A model generated the notes under the pieces. It worked only from the letters and a program-made list of their open reading frames with translations, was not told the origin of the DNA and searched no databases. The position numbers and the translations under genes are program-made. Of a DNA stretch of 64,000 nt, positions 37,383-50,569 are shown piece by piece (position 1 is the first letter of the stretch; every line of letters starts with the position of its first letter). The stretch comes from Siphonodentalium dalli (taxonomy: Eukaryota > Mollusca > Scaphopoda > Gadilida > Siphonodentaliidae): contig CP136061.1 of NCBI GenBank assembly GCA_032622095.1, positions 43,905,797 through 43,969,796 of the forward strand, read 5' to 3'.

Positions 37383-39047
37383 ATTCGTCATCTCAGGTTT
37401 AAACATGGTCTACGTAAACCTCTAGGTTTAAACCACCGTGAGTCCGCAAAATCCGTGGTTTATACCCGAGACCGCAGGTCTAAGTGGCGCATTCGTCATC
37501 TCTGGTTTAAACCTGGTCCAGCCAGACCAGTGGTTTAGCAGTAGTGTCTCTGTATCGTCGAGAGAATTAAACGTACTTTCCTAATGCGGACCGCTTCGTT
37601 TTATTGATTGCGAAAATCAATAATTACGACAGCGGTCATATTTTGATTGGAAATTTAAAAGCGATAAGCAGTCACACATGTAAAGCGTTTTTGTCAATTT
37701 CAAAATTGTTTTTGGTTTTATAAGCTTAAACCGGCAACTAAACCATCTAATTCGGCGGCCCAGCTAAATCAGCTTTATCGAGGCTAGACTTGCTCAGATA
37801 TGGACATGTTCCTAAATATATGATTTTTACAACTATCTTGTGGTTTGGTTTTTGTTTTGTTTTTTTGTTTGGCTTGTGGCAATCACAAATACTGGTGTTT
37901 TCCACGAATTCATTTGAAGGGTTCAACGTTTTAATTTTGATACCAAAACGACGCTACCGCATGACCAGATATGCTATACTCATAGTTTGCAATCCTAGAC
38001 TTATATTGCTATATGAGTCAAATTTGATAACTTATTTTGATGTAGATCATGCCACAAAGCTCTACTCTGGCTACGCCCATACATTCCCATAATATTCTAC
38101 CAGTTCAAAACCTGGCAACCTTTTTGATTTTCTGCATGACGGGAAATTTGTGACATTGAATACAAAATCCTCACCATGGTTGCCCACTTCCAACAGTTCA
38201 GATGCCGCTTATGGGGTGCACTCATAAGCAAATTGCCTTTACTTGACTGGCCTCTTGGTCCAGGATTGATTAGATTATGGAGACTTTATTCAGCGCCAGA
38301 GGGACTTTGCGCACATTTTGATCAGTTGAACATTTTAATTTAAAAAATTAACTGAATTTAAAACAAACAAATGTTAATTTAAATTTTGTTTCTTTTTAGA
38401 TTCACCTCCTTACTCAATTTAACACAATTTTTTTCATTTGTTTTTAAATTATATTTTACTTATTTTTAAATCAATTTTTTTAAACCTAACGTCTTTGTAC
38501 ACGAATCACCACACCTAATTTAATTGAAATCGTCCTGGGGTATTGGAGAACAGTTGCGAACAGACAAACGGACATACGGATAGACAGCTCATATACCCTT
38601 TAATATATACAGATATACATGTAAATACACCAATTTGTGTCGTTGTGGATGAAACATCTTGCAGAAATCTATCACAAACAAATTGATGAACAGAGAGTGA
38701 AACTCGTGTTGAGATACATTCCCTTTGTTAAATTGATCTAAACACAGAATGAGATCGGATTAATAGTCAATGAGCGATACTTGTTTCTAAATGAATAATT
38801 CCATTGAGCGTGCACGCGGTCACGATAATTTATGACTTGTCAATAATCATTATATCGGCCTATCTTTTGGTCCGATTGGTAAGAGAGAAGTTTGATTGCA
38901 TAATCATATCACCGTATCGAGTTGTCAATTAGCTGGCAACTGAACGACAAAAACGCCCCCTTAGACCCGGTTTGGCTGGACCGCCAATGTAGGTTTAAAC
39001 CAGGTTTAAACTCCGAGGTTTAAACCGGAAATGACGAATTCGGCCAA
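37383..39047. mobile_element. Element with GTTTAAAC-rich inverted ends, copy 2
   Basis: Left: ATTCGTCATCTCAGGTTTAA at 37,383 and again at 37,488 with GGTTTAAACCTGGTCCAGCC. Right (inverse): GGTTTGGCTGGACC at 38,968, GGTTTAAACCAGGTTTAAAC and CCGGAAATGACGAATTCGGC to 39,047. The end consensus CCGAATyCGkCATyTC-GGTTTA is shared with the element at 32.3-34.9 kb. No transposase is recognised inside. Confidence 0.7.
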
Positions 39048-39622
39048 GGTAACCAGAAAACCAAGGAGACAGACATGCGTCTGAATGCAGAAATATATAC
39101 AGTTATATAATATTATGTGGTTTACCAGTAGCAGATCCAGAAATTGCAGGATTCAACCCAGTGCATGACCATTTCAGTAGTCCATTATCACCAATTGGTT
39201 AAATTTGAATACAAATTATTTAACTAGCATGGCAGCTTTTCGTGTTCAAAACAATATTGTATATGGAACTTTACGTGGCCTTTTATACAATTGTAACAAA
39301 TTTAACTAAATGATGTTAATGTTTGTGTAGCATGTTCCTGTGGTATAGTATAGTACATGTTTGTGTAGCTTGCTTCTTGCATGTGTTTATATAGCATGTT
39401 TATTGCATATGTTAAGCATGTTCATTTATATTCAACAGCATGTCTAATTTAATTTGAATTGCCTCGCCTTTATTAGTTCGTTTGACTATTATCAATAAAT
39501 CATTATACATTTTAATTATCTTTATTTTCAATCCCTAATTGATCATAATAAGCTCAGATTAATTTGACACAGAGTGGATTCAAGAAGTTTGACTGGATCG
39601 GCCCCATACATGTGCATTGTGT

Positions 39623-40025
39623 AAAAACACACCCCTAGATGGTATTTGATATGGCACATATTGTCAAGATAACATATCATTATGTCATAAAATCGCCACA
39701 ATCAGCTGGGATTCGTAGAATTGGGTCATCACGAGATCCGTTATTGACGTTGACAATTCTAATTTTCGGTGTTTTGCATATATTATGACAAAACACACCC
39801 CTAGACGGTATTTGATATGGCAGATATTGTTAATATAGACTGAGATAATATAAATACGTCATAAAATCGCCACACGCAGCTGGGAATCGTAGAACTAGGT
39901 CATCACGAGATCCGTTATTAACGTTGACTATGCTATTTTCGACGATTTGTTTATATTATGGCAAAACACCCCCCCCCCCCCAGATGGTGTTTTATTTGGC
40001 AGATATTGTTAATATAGATTGAAAT
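39623..40025. repeat. 170-bp tandem repeat, 2.4 copies
   Basis: Units begin AAAACACACCCCTAGA at 39,623 and 39,790 and, with a poly-C run, at 39,962. Each carries ATAAAATCGCCACA, CAGCTGGGA and GGTCATCACGAGATCCGTTA. Confidence 0.85.
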
Positions 40026-40029
40026 CGTG

Positions 40030-41205
40030 TCAGAACATTAGAGAACGATTTTATTACTGCAAACTGAAACGCAAAAAGAATACATAAATATCACACACCT
40101 GGTAATAGAATTTCAAAAATCAATCACGCATAGAACATATGCTGTCGTGACTAAAAAACAATAAAAGACTCAGTACCCAACTACACAAATTCAAGTCTGT
40201 CTTGAGAGTTGTATCCCGTAAACAAAACAACACATACATGTATGCCTGAATTTTGCGGTCTATGGATATGCATGTATGTAATTTGAACATTGTAATATGT
40301 CTTCTTCGCGACTGGAACAGTGACATGTCAAATGTTTTCTTCCAACAGCAGTTTCCACTAGCCCGATTTTACTGTAAGCCGATTAGCAGAGTGTATTATA
40401 GGTATGATAGTCTTGTAAATTCGTTGTGTCCGTAAACAATCAAATATTTACCTTTTAACAATAGCGACTCACCGTTATATAAGCAGTATAGCTCAATGTC
40501 ATGTATCAAAAACACAAATAATTCATTTGTTTACAGTATGTACTTGTTCACAAATTTCTTTGTGCACATGTTACATGTCCGAATGATGTTTCTCTAGATC
40601 TGCGAAAATTCCGATAATTTACAAATATGTGTCACATGCTTATTCATAAATGTAAATGTATGTGTTTGGACATCATTCTTCAGTTCAGACATGTACGTAG
40701 TGTATGTGTTTAATTGTTTACGACACATAGTATTAAATAAAGTATACACAGTTGTACTCGTTCGCGAAATCATTTGACGGTGGTTTAACGATTTAAGCTG
40801 TCGGCTCTATGCCTCCGCCAGTGGATCGTGAAACCCAAGATCAATGTTGCAATGAGTTCATTAATTAAAAATAAGACTTCTATTCTGTGTGCAACTGTAA
40901 CTTTTGCAACATGGGATACTATTGTGTATGATGATCCACGTGAAGGCATAGATCCGAAAACTTTGGAAAGGGGCTATGATATCGCATCATATTGTCCATT
41001 TAGCTGGTACTCACTGCCATTGAATAATGATTCTATGTAACATAGCTATGGATTTGTAGAACCTTCAAATTTGTCAAATGGACTAATTTCAAAATCAATT
41101 GATGATGAAGCCCATCTCCTTAGCGCTATCCATATACGACTCACTTACTCCGATCCCGAATATTGATCTGGGAAACACGTGTGCGTTTCTTTTTTGCTGG
41201 AACAC
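40030..41205. other. Mostly unassigned
   Basis: No recognised gene. A 70-codon open frame at 40,828-41,040 (+) contains a protein-like stretch, EGIDPKTLERGYDIASYC, and could be part of an exon. It has no recognised family and no convincing splice sites. Confidence 0.3.
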
Positions 41206-41212
41206 GGTGGAA

Positions 41213-41472
41213 GCAAGCCTTGAAATAGTGTGTCTGTCATTTGCAGAATGAGGTTCCCAGAGGGTGAATTTAGTTATGCTATCCCGCATAGCGGGCTAGC
41301 ATCACCAAATTCACCCTATGGGAACCTCATTCTGCTAAGGTGTAAGCAGAATGAGGTCCCCAGAGGGTGAATTTGGTTATGCTAGCCCGCTATGCGGGGT
41401 AGCATCACTGAATTCACCCTCTGGGGACCTCATTCTGCAAAATTAATGACAGGCACACTATTTCAAGGCTTG
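41213..41472. mobile_element. Double-hairpin foldback element
   Basis: Outer inverse arms AGCCTTGAAATAGTGTGTCT and its inverse (ending 41,472) enclose two successive hairpins (41,246-41,336 and 41,347-41,440). Both are built on GCAGAATGAGGTyCCCAGAG and its inverse, with CTAGCCCGCTATGCGGG at the tips. The architecture is the same as at 16.7-17.0 kb but the sequence is unrelated. Confidence 0.85.
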
Positions 41473-41479
41473 GGTGGAA

Positions 41480-42050
41480 GCAGCGGAATCTATACAATAA
41501 CGGAACTTGTGTTTCTTTGAGAAATTCTTTATCTTGTATCTTACAGATAAGCAAATAACCAAACCATCGTCAACACTCTTCTTGCAGGTACAACAACAAA
41601 GGCGATTTTCTCGACAATGTTTATACGTATCAAGATATGTTATGTCGTGTGCTTCTATTGGTTCATTTGCTGAAACTTGCCTACTTTGAAGTGAGTCAGC
41701 ATCCGGTCGAAAATCTGACGTCAACATCAGTTCGATCTATGTATCAGTGATTCAGAATTTGACTCTCAGCATAAAACCCCAAACTTAGTAATATCATAAC
41801 AATGTGTTTACACATTTCCATGTCATGTTATGGACGACATTTGTCTACTTGGTAAACTTCCTTTTGATGTTTGGTCAACTTCTTTGTCGGAATAATTGTA
41901 TCGTCGTATTTCCAGTCGTGCCAGTTTCTTTGAGTTTGATTGTGATAATTCACAAGGGATGGCATTGGCATGAAACTTACACCGCGCAGAAACATATTTT
42001 TGTTTAATTTACTGAGTATTATTGCCAATGACGTGAAGTTCAACCAGGGC
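41480..42050. other. No gene seen
   Basis: Short open frames on both strands resemble nothing known. Confidence 0.35.
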
Positions 42051-42099
42051 CGATGGAATCAGAAACTATATATATAGTTCACTATAATATTCGTAGGAA

Positions 42100-43560
42100 C
42101 TTTTTTCTGTGTAACATACAGGTCCGATCGATAATGCTTAGACACTCACTAGACGAATCTTGACGACTCCATTGCCAAGGCACTAACATATAAGACGGCA
42201 TTAGTCATAGTGGGAGATCTGATTGTAATTTACTGAATCGCGATGGTGAGCTTCAAAACATCATGAGCAAATTGACCCTTGAAAACGTAATTAAAGAACC
42301 AACTCGAATAGCCGTGAACTCAGCAACACTCTTCCGATTACATTATTTGATAGTCTAGCTTACCTAAACCCGTTCAATATTTATCTAGATTTATCAGACC
42401 ATAGAGCAACATCTGTAGAAATTTCATGTCCAAATCCTAGAAAAAAGTCATACCAACGGAATGTTTGGAATTATGTAAGAGCAGATTTTGTTGGCATGAA
42501 CTTCGAAATTAATGCAACGAAAAGTTAGACATTCTCAGAAGCACAAGTTACTCCGATATAAATAAAAATGTAGACATTTTTACTCATACTTTCCTAACAA
42601 TTGATCGTAAATATATCCCATTCCAATCAGTTAGTATACGTGAATATGACAAACCGTGGTTTGACAGTATAGAAACCGCTGCGCCCAAATCTTCCTAGTG
42701 CCTGGAATAAATGTAAAACGACCAGCAATAAAACAAATAATTTGAAAAAGTAAACAAAAGAGAAATATTTAGCAAGCCTTGGTGAAAAATTGAAAGTAAT
42801 GAAACCAAACAATTATGGCATGTCGTTAAACAATTACTTAGTAATTTCTACATTGACGAGAAAATTCCCATAATAAACTTCAAAAACAGAATATTTGAGG
42901 ACGACTGTCAGAAAGCACAGGTCCTAAATTAAATTTTCACGCGAAATAGTACATTAGAAAATGAAAAATCGTCATTACCGAAATTTGCAGAAAGTACAAC
43001 CGACAAAATAGAAGAAACCAAACCTACTGAGGAGGACATATAAAACATTTTGAAAAGTTTACAGACAAATAAAGCCACGGGCCCCGATGGTATATGTAAC
43101 ACAAATTCTAAAGGACACACATGGCTCTGTTGGCAAACCACTTGAATTTTCAATATATCTTTAAAGAGCTGTTGATTCCCTGCAGCGTGGAAGAAAGCCG
43201 ATGTGATGCCCCTCTTTAAAAAGGTGATAAATATTATCCTTTAAATTACCACCCGATATCTCTTATAAGTTGTATCGCAATGTACTACATGAATAGTTCT
43301 AATGAAAATAGTTCTAATGAAAATCTAAGCCATTTGGAAACTCATAACCTTTTATAGAATCATTAATCTGAATTTATACCTTGTCATAGAACAGAATGTC
43401 AATTAATGGAAATAATCTATAATATCCACTGTGCAATCGACGAGGGCCAAACGAGTTGTGCAGTCTTTTTCGATATTTCTAAAGCGTTCGACAAGGTTTG
43501 GCACCGAGGTCTTGCTTTAAAATTAGATTACAGATTACAGATGTATTCACTCATAGTATG
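42100..43560 (+). mobile_element. LINE EN-RT fragment 3
   Basis: Decayed + strand ORF2. The endonuclease end shows LVIVGDL near 42,205 and ENVIKEPTRIAVNSATLF near 42,285 (the 'GDFN' and 'v.epTR' motifs of APE-type endonuclease). RT follows with LQTNKATGPDGIC near 43,065, KKADVMPLFKK near 43,195, and SCAVFFDISKAFDKVWHRGL near 43,455 (motif A). Stops and frameshifts are numerous. The order and motifs fit the Jockey/CR1 group. Confidence 0.85.
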
Positions 43561-43879
43561 ACAAATGACATTGGAGCATTGGTATATTAGATAATGTTAA
43601 CAAACAGTAATAAATTATAAGCATGCGTGGAAAGTATACGATACTCAATAGTGTTGGGTGGGGTGCTGTGATGGGCGTTTTTCGTTATTACTTAGTCCAT
43701 TTTGGTACTTCGTGATCGGCGGGTCTTCGGTATAGTTGTGGTGGTGAATAAGGGGTGTATCTATAAAGTGTCAATCATGAACCTCAATGTGTTCCTTGTC
43801 TGACAACGGCATATCTAATGAAGGCAGCTTGATTTATCAAGATCGTGTTATTCCGTGAGTTGCAAAGAGCATTTAATTT

Positions 43880-45450
43880 GAGCGCATTCGGTCTTTTGTA
43901 ATATAATTGTTTGATGTATTTCTTTCGGAGGTCGTCAAGATTCGTACATTCAAGAATGAGGTGGTATTCATTACCGATAGTTTCTCGTTACAAAGATTGC
44001 ATTTCCGTTCCTCATATGAGGTGCTTATCCATGATCCAGTTTCACGGGCAATATATGGTTGCGTGTACGGAATTTCATCAGGCATGCCAGTTTTCTGATT
44101 TTCAAGTGAAATATAATTTTCTGTGCCGAAATTAATTTGGCTTGGCGGTAGAATGGGCACTTACTAGATGCGTTAATATAACCTCGCCATTTCTGAATGT
44201 ATTGGTCCATTGAATGGGTCTTGAGCAACTGATTAAATTGTGTCGCTTCCGGTACCCATTGTTTCAACCAAAAAGATGAAAATCCCAAATCTTCAAGATT
44301 TGTTCTGGTATGTTTTTCTCCTCGCATGTAGTTATCATGAAATAATACAGTTTCAAAAGCAATCTTTCACAATGCATGTCCATGATTCTTCCCCAGTATG
44401 AGAGGTGTCTGTTTTTCAATTTAGTCTATTCGGGCATATGCCAGTTGCACCATATACACGGGGTGTCATGGTGGAAGATTTTTTCCAAGTGCGAATTTAA
44501 GAAACCAGAGTTCCAATTTTTCAAATGCTCGTTTATTTTCGAAACCCAATACTTCGGATCTGAAAGTCATTATTGGAACTTATGCATTCTGGCTTTACTG
44601 AACAATGTAGTAGACTTTTTTGGGTCTTTACATCGCATGCTGTGCTCTCTTGTGAATTTACCTGACTTTCTGAATCAAGTTCCAAGATATTTGAAATTAT
44701 CGACTATTTCTAATTGTATAGCATTTATGGGAAAACATGTAAGGGTTTTCTTTTTGCTTCGTTCTCCGAAAAACATTATCTCAGTCTTCGAGTAGTTAAC
44801 GTTGCGCTTCCACATACTACAATAAGCTGCGAAATTATAGTGAGTATTGCAGATAAAATCAGGGTGTCATCGGCATAAATAAGGAGAAACAATTTCATGA
44901 TTATTTCGGGGTTGACTCACCGAAGTCACCGGCGACAATCATTTTCGTGTCTAAATACATATTCTTGGTAACATTTAAAATGCTTCCGGTTATATAATGC
45001 TTTAGTTTGGTTCGGGTGTTTTGACATTTCGCCAGAGTCGAAAGCCTTTGTGAAATCGATAAATGCACAATGTAGTTACTTTTTCCCCATTTTGACGGGT
45101 TGTATAAGTGCGTACATGGAGAATATGTGGTCTATAGTTACATAACCTATTCGAAATCCAGCTTGTGTTTCTGATTGGATGCTGTTAGACGAGAGGAACT
45201 TATTTGTCGGCGCACTTAAAATTGAAGTGAATAATTTACAAATGGCACTTTAAGTGGTCGTTCTTTTTTTTTTAATCGGTTTGATAACGCACAGTGACCA
45301 GTCGTGCGGTACACAACATGTTGATAAAATCAGATTACAAAGATTAACATAAGACGTGCCGATATAATCGAAGCTATATATGATCATTTCATTTTCGATA
45401 TTGTCTTGACCCGGGGCTTTACCTAATTTCTGTGATTTCAATGCATTGTG
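43880..45450 (-). mobile_element. LINE RT fragment 4
   Basis: Minus-strand RT. LGKAPGQDNIENEMI near 45,420 is the K.PG.D.I motif, IDFTKAFDS near 45,050 is motif A, LIYADDTLILSA at 44,880-44,845 is catalytic motif C, and YSKTEIMFF and YLGTWFRKSGKF follow at 44,790-44,650. It has frameshifts. A 3' Cys-containing tail extends to about 43,880. It lies tail-to-tail with fragment 3. Confidence 0.85.
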
Positions 45451-45676
45451 TACTTGTCAAAAGTTATTGGTCTATTGAGATAATTGTTATCAAAATGCTT
45501 TTTGATTGGATAATTGACATCAGGTACGGGCATATTTATAGGTATAGGTATATGTTGGAGCATAGCATTTCTATTGCGTCAGGAAGGATGGGCGATTATA
45601 CAGATTTCGCGCCTTCATCTACGCAGTTCGAGAGCGTGCGCATCGGTGCTCTGTTTGCTGTTACGGGTCGTGGTGG

Positions 45677-46110
45677 TTAGAAGGATCTAAATGTTTTACA
45701 TAGGCCACAGTGTTAACGTTTAACCACACCCATGCTAAATTGTTGAGTTCCGAAGTGCACGGTGCATGCGTTCGTGAAGACCAACCCTTTCGGCATCTGT
45801 TCGCAGAGGAGTACCCTTCGAGCCATACTTTTTTTCAAACATCAACATACGTTTTCCACACTACCCCACTTTTTGCACATAATTTGACAGTTTGACAATA
45901 GCCAATACACAGTCACAATCTCACGCCATTGTTTGGACACGAACGCATTTCAAACTAGGAAACGCCCACTATTTTTACTTGCTGTGCATATTATTTTTCT
46001 TGAATTTGTAAATTTATTTGACATATTATAGGCCAATCACGCGTCAGAATTTGTTTAACTCGTATTCGAGATACCCTGTAAAAACGAAATAAAATAATTA
46101 ATAGTTGTGA
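45677..46110. repeat. Dispersed duplicate block, copy 1
   Basis: GTTAGAAGGA..CTAAAT, GTGAAGACCAACCCTTTCGG and CATCTGTTCGCAGAGG recur in the same order about 1.05 kb away. There is no recognised coding or RNA gene. Confidence 0.7.
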
Positions 46111-46730
46111 ATTGACTAGTATCGTCTGCACTTCAATATAAAAAATATGGGTTTCTCGGGGTCATCTCATGCCGAGATGTGCCATATTTGGGGAAAAGTC
46201 TCAAAAATATGTGGAAATTTTGGTAATTAAACAGGCAGAAGTGCCTTTAATGGGCACGACGCACATATCGGCACAGACAATATGTGCTAATCATGTTTCA
46301 GATGGTATGCTTAGTTGATAAAACTGCCCTCGAGTTTCTGAATAAATAGTCTTATTTTTACACACCCCCTTGCACAAGAAAGATAGGAATTTCCACATCG
46401 TCGACAAGTTGACTGATATGGTTTATCAAGTTTATGCTGATGGTCAGATGTCCACAAATAGATGAAGATATCGATGTGAGGTGATTTCTCTCTTAAAGTG
46501 GCAAACCTGATACAGAATAACGATACATATGTGAAAATCTCACTACGGTTATTAGGTGCACATATTCGCCACGTCCTGAAAAACGGCAATAAAATCCAAA
46601 TGCTGGTGAAATGTAATGTCTAACTTGTTTGTATTCTGTATGTTTCACAAATCAGACCACAATGATGTGTGATTTTTCATCATGTGTATCCATCATATGC
46701 CGAAAGACAAAAAAATCGATTGTTGTGTTT

Positions 46731-47500
46731 TAGGTTAGAAGGAACTAAATATGTTACATATGCCAGTGTTAACGTTTGACCACGCCCACGCTAAATTACT
46801 GAGTTCAGAAGAGCACGCTGCATGCGATCGTGAAGACCAACCCTTTCGGCATCTGTTCGCAGAGGGGAGTACCATTCGAGCCATACCTTTTTCAAAAACC
46901 AAGATACTTTTTCCACACTACCCCACTTTCTGCACTGAATTTGACAGTCTGACGAAAGCCAATATGAATCAGGGAGCTAAATGTGTTCCAGAGTCGGGGA
47001 GCGAGTACACTGTGGAATGCTAGAGGTGAAGGTAACTGAATAATGACCTTCACCTGATACATGTGGCACGTTATTAAAAGACGGCATCGTGTTTATTTGA
47101 TTTGTACCTCATATCTAATCAAATTTGGCTCTGGGATATCCCTGTCGTACACTTAGGGATTTATTTAAAAAAGTAAACACATGACCTATGATTTTTCTTG
47201 CGGGTGGCAATCTAACCGGGCAAACATCACTGGAGTGGCCTGCAGGCTTCAATTCACTGAATTTGGCCGAAACGTTAACACTGTCGCCTATGGGAAACCA
47301 TTTAGTTCAGTGATTCCTATAGACAGCCACAATCTCCCGCCATTATTTGGACACGAACGCATTTCTGACTAGGAAATGCCCACTTTTTTTTTTACATGCT
47401 ATGGGTATTGTATCTCTCGAATTTGTAAATTCATTTGACATATAATAGGCCAATCGCGCGCCATATGTTTATAGATCGTATTCGAGATAATTCTACTTAT
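46731..47500. repeat. Dispersed duplicate block, copy 2
   Basis: This is a longer copy of the block at 45.68 kb. It shares the GTGAAGACCAACCCTTTCGG core and the later CATTTCnnACTAGGAAA and AATAGGCCAATC segments. Copy 2 has about 340 bp not present in copy 1. Confidence 0.7.
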
Positions 47501-47809
47501 TAGGTCCGATGACATATTAACAACCAATTGGCAGACTTGCTTATAAGTGATGTGACTATTTTGTTGTTGTTTTGTTTGTTTATTAATGACCGCGGAATGT
47601 TTTCGAATTTGTGCTGTTGTAAAACAGACATGCAGTAAGCTATCAATGCAAGTCTGCAGACAGCTGAACGGTTCCACATAAAAATGGCATAATTCATCAA
47701 TATAGAAAAATGATGGATTCAAAAATAAAAAAGTCTGAAAGAAAAACATGTCTCAGAGCTTAGATATCTCTGTCAGACAGAAAGCAAAGGTTTCTGGGGA
47801 AAACTCCAT

Positions 47810-49800
47810 AGCATGTGCGATATTTCCACAACATGTGAGTCAAAAGTAAGTCTTAACGAATTTGCAGCACATTTCCGATCACTAAAGAGTATAGAAGAGC
47901 TTGACGGTCTTACACGTTTCGTGAGCGATGATTATGATCCGTCAGATAGCTGTTATTTAAATAATCCTATATCGGAGGAGGAGATTAAGCAAGTGGTTAC
48001 GACCAGCTAAGTAATGAATATTTCAAATCGACTTTAGATATGTTTATGCCAGTTCATGTTTTATTATTAAATTTGATTCTGATCTGCGGGATTTTCCCAC
48101 AAGATTGGGCGATAGGTATGATAAAACTTATCTATAAAACATCTGGGGACTCTAAAATCCACATTCATACCGTGATATAACTCTGCTAAGATGTTCCTCG
48201 AAGATATTCACATCAATACTTAATAGCAGACTAGTAGCCTTTCCGAAGAATTCGAGGTTATCTTGAAAACACAAACCGGATTTAGAAAAGGACACTCCAC
48301 GATAGATAACATATTCATATTACAGAGTATAATAGAACTCTTTTTATCAAGTGGCAAGTAACTTTATTGTATCTTTATAGACTTTCGAAAAGCATTTGAT
48401 ACGATTTGGAGGAACTATGATATTAAAGGATGTGTATGGCAAAATTAAAATTTGTGTCAGACAACAACTCTATGTCTGACTTTTTTGTAAGTAAAATTGG
48501 CCTATTCCAAGGTGATATAATGTCACCTTTCTTATTTTCTCTTTATGTAAATGATTTACAAAGTTTCTTGTATGATTGTGCAATAGACCCTCTGAAATTT
48601 CTAGACGAATGATATATGCAAAATGTTGGCTGCTTTATTAAATTGTTATGTCTTTTATATGCCGATGATACAGTTCTATTTTCTGACGACGAAGAAGTCA
48701 ATACAAAAAAGACCAAATTAATGATTTTCACGAAAAAATGGTCGAAAAATCTTCCCATATTCATGTATAGAGGCTGTAGCCTAGAAATAGTTAAAAGAAT
48801 TCATTTATTTAGGGGTTAAATTATTGTATAATGGTCGCGTCTGCCAGAACATAAAGAAAACAGTTAATTCTGCAACGAGAGCCATGTACGGACAACTTAA
48901 TAAGGTCCAAATAATTAACCTACCCATTGATATTATGCTCGATTTATTCGATAAGATGATTTCACCTAGTTTACAGTATGGAAGCGAGATCTAGTGCTTT
49001 GAACGTACTCAAATTGAAGACACTACATCTAAAATTTTGTAAGATGGTTGCGTCCATCAAAATGAGTACCCCCAATTACATAGTTTATGCAGAATTCGCA
49101 CGACACCCCGTCTCTATAGAAATAACATGCCGAGCTCTGACATATTGGTAAAAGCTCGTATCGAGTGACGGCTCTGAGTTAGCTAAGGATATTTATACCT
49201 TAATTTATCAGACTCAAAAGATGAACTCAAAGATAGCAAACAAAAATAACTCCAAATGATTATCTGTTGTCAAAAATGGTCTTTATGATTTGAAATTGCA
49301 ATCAAAGTGAATCACCCAGACCACTATTGAACTGAGAAATGCAAAAACAATTCTCAAACAACGTCATTGGGACGCACTACTCGTTGACATAAACACATCT
49401 GCTTCATCGAGGGCCCAATTTTAAAGTTTTATTAAAACTGACTACGGTTACCCAAATTACTTGAAGATTTTGCCGTCTAATCTATCGATATATCCTGACG
49501 CTCAGAACTTCAAATCATAACCCGCCTATAGAATGCGCAAAATGGAAGACATCTCCGAATGATGACAATAGGATATGCACCATATGTGGAGAATATTTAG
49601 GAGACGAATAACATTTAGTTATTATATACAGTCATTGGTTGAAATCAGAAAGCAATATATCCCTGAATACTTTTGGAAGAACACCACGAGAAAGAAATTC
49701 CATGGTCTCCCATCTCAAAATACAAGCCTCGTAAAAAGACTATGCATATTCGTAAGGTGTGCCTTTAAGAAGGTGTCTTGTTATATATGAGCGAAATCAT
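47810..49800 (+). mobile_element. LINE RT fragment 5
   Basis: Decayed + strand ORF2 C-terminal part. From 47,813 an N-terminal RT region ends NPISEEEIKQVV, then GIFPQDWAIGMIKLIYK (48,090) and TGFRKGHSTIDNIFIL (48,275). FIDFRKAFDTIW (48,378, motif A), GLFQGDIMSPFLFSLYVNDL (48,500, motif B) and LYADDTVLFSDDEEV (48,655, motif C) follow, and then a thumb region. Stops and frameshifts make it inactive. Confidence 0.9.
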
Positions 49801-50049
49801 TTATTGTTACAGTTGAACACATGTAGTTATCATACTTGTTAAGTTTATCGCCTATTAATGTGTAAACTAATTTAATTACTGCTGTATATATAAACATGCA
49901 TGTGCATATGAAATGAACAATGATGAATGTGGTATCCAAAGTTGTGTACATAGTGCATATACGTTTTGCTTGTTTCTTGTGCAATAAATCAATCAAATAG
50001 TCAATCACGCTGTAATTCTTTGAAGTGAAAATAGAATTTTGGGAATCGA

Positions 50050-50530
50050 ACCATTTGTTGAATTTGTATCTTCGCATCATCGAATAAGTCTAACACCTGA
50101 GTTGTTTGAGGTTGTTTGAGGTTGTGTCTGGGTAATTTCTTATTTTATATATTGATTTTAAAGTTAGCTCTTCTATCAACTTACTAACACGCTTGCTGTC
50201 ATCCAGTTGTCCTGCTCTGGAATTGAAATCTCCACAGAGGAGTACATGATTATATGATATATATTTTTTCTAATAAGGAGATGTGAATTTTATCGAAAGT
50301 ATTTTTATTGAAATATTTGGAATTTTCCAACACCATAGTACATCCTTACAGTAATCGTCGATGTCATGGAAGTACACTCTCAAAGATTCCCTGATGTTAT
50401 GCCACCTGATATATTTTGATATACGTTTTCTATTTTTGGTGCCAAGTACGTGGACATCTAAATTAGTTTCTTGGAAGATAATGAGGTCAAAGCTATTCAT
50501 ATGCTCAACAAATTCGGGATCGTCTTATCT
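50050..50530 (-). mobile_element. LINE endonuclease fragment 6
   Basis: The minus-strand APE-type endonuclease shows MNSFDLIIFQETNLDVHVLG at 50,500 (catalytic Glu in the ..QET.L motif) and HVLLCGDFNSRAGQLDD near 50,240 (GDFN..). The RT part is missing here. It could be the 5' part of the same element type as fragment 4. Confidence 0.8.
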
Positions 50531-50569
50531 GGATAACAGTCAACATACATTTAATTATAGGATGCGAAG

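Noticed and set aside
46790-46870. Conserved block with CGTGAAGACCAACCCTTTCGG, considered as an snRNA or tRNA-derived sequence
   Set aside because: It does not match U1, U2, U4, U5 or U6 landmarks that I know, and it is better explained as part of a duplicated repeat.
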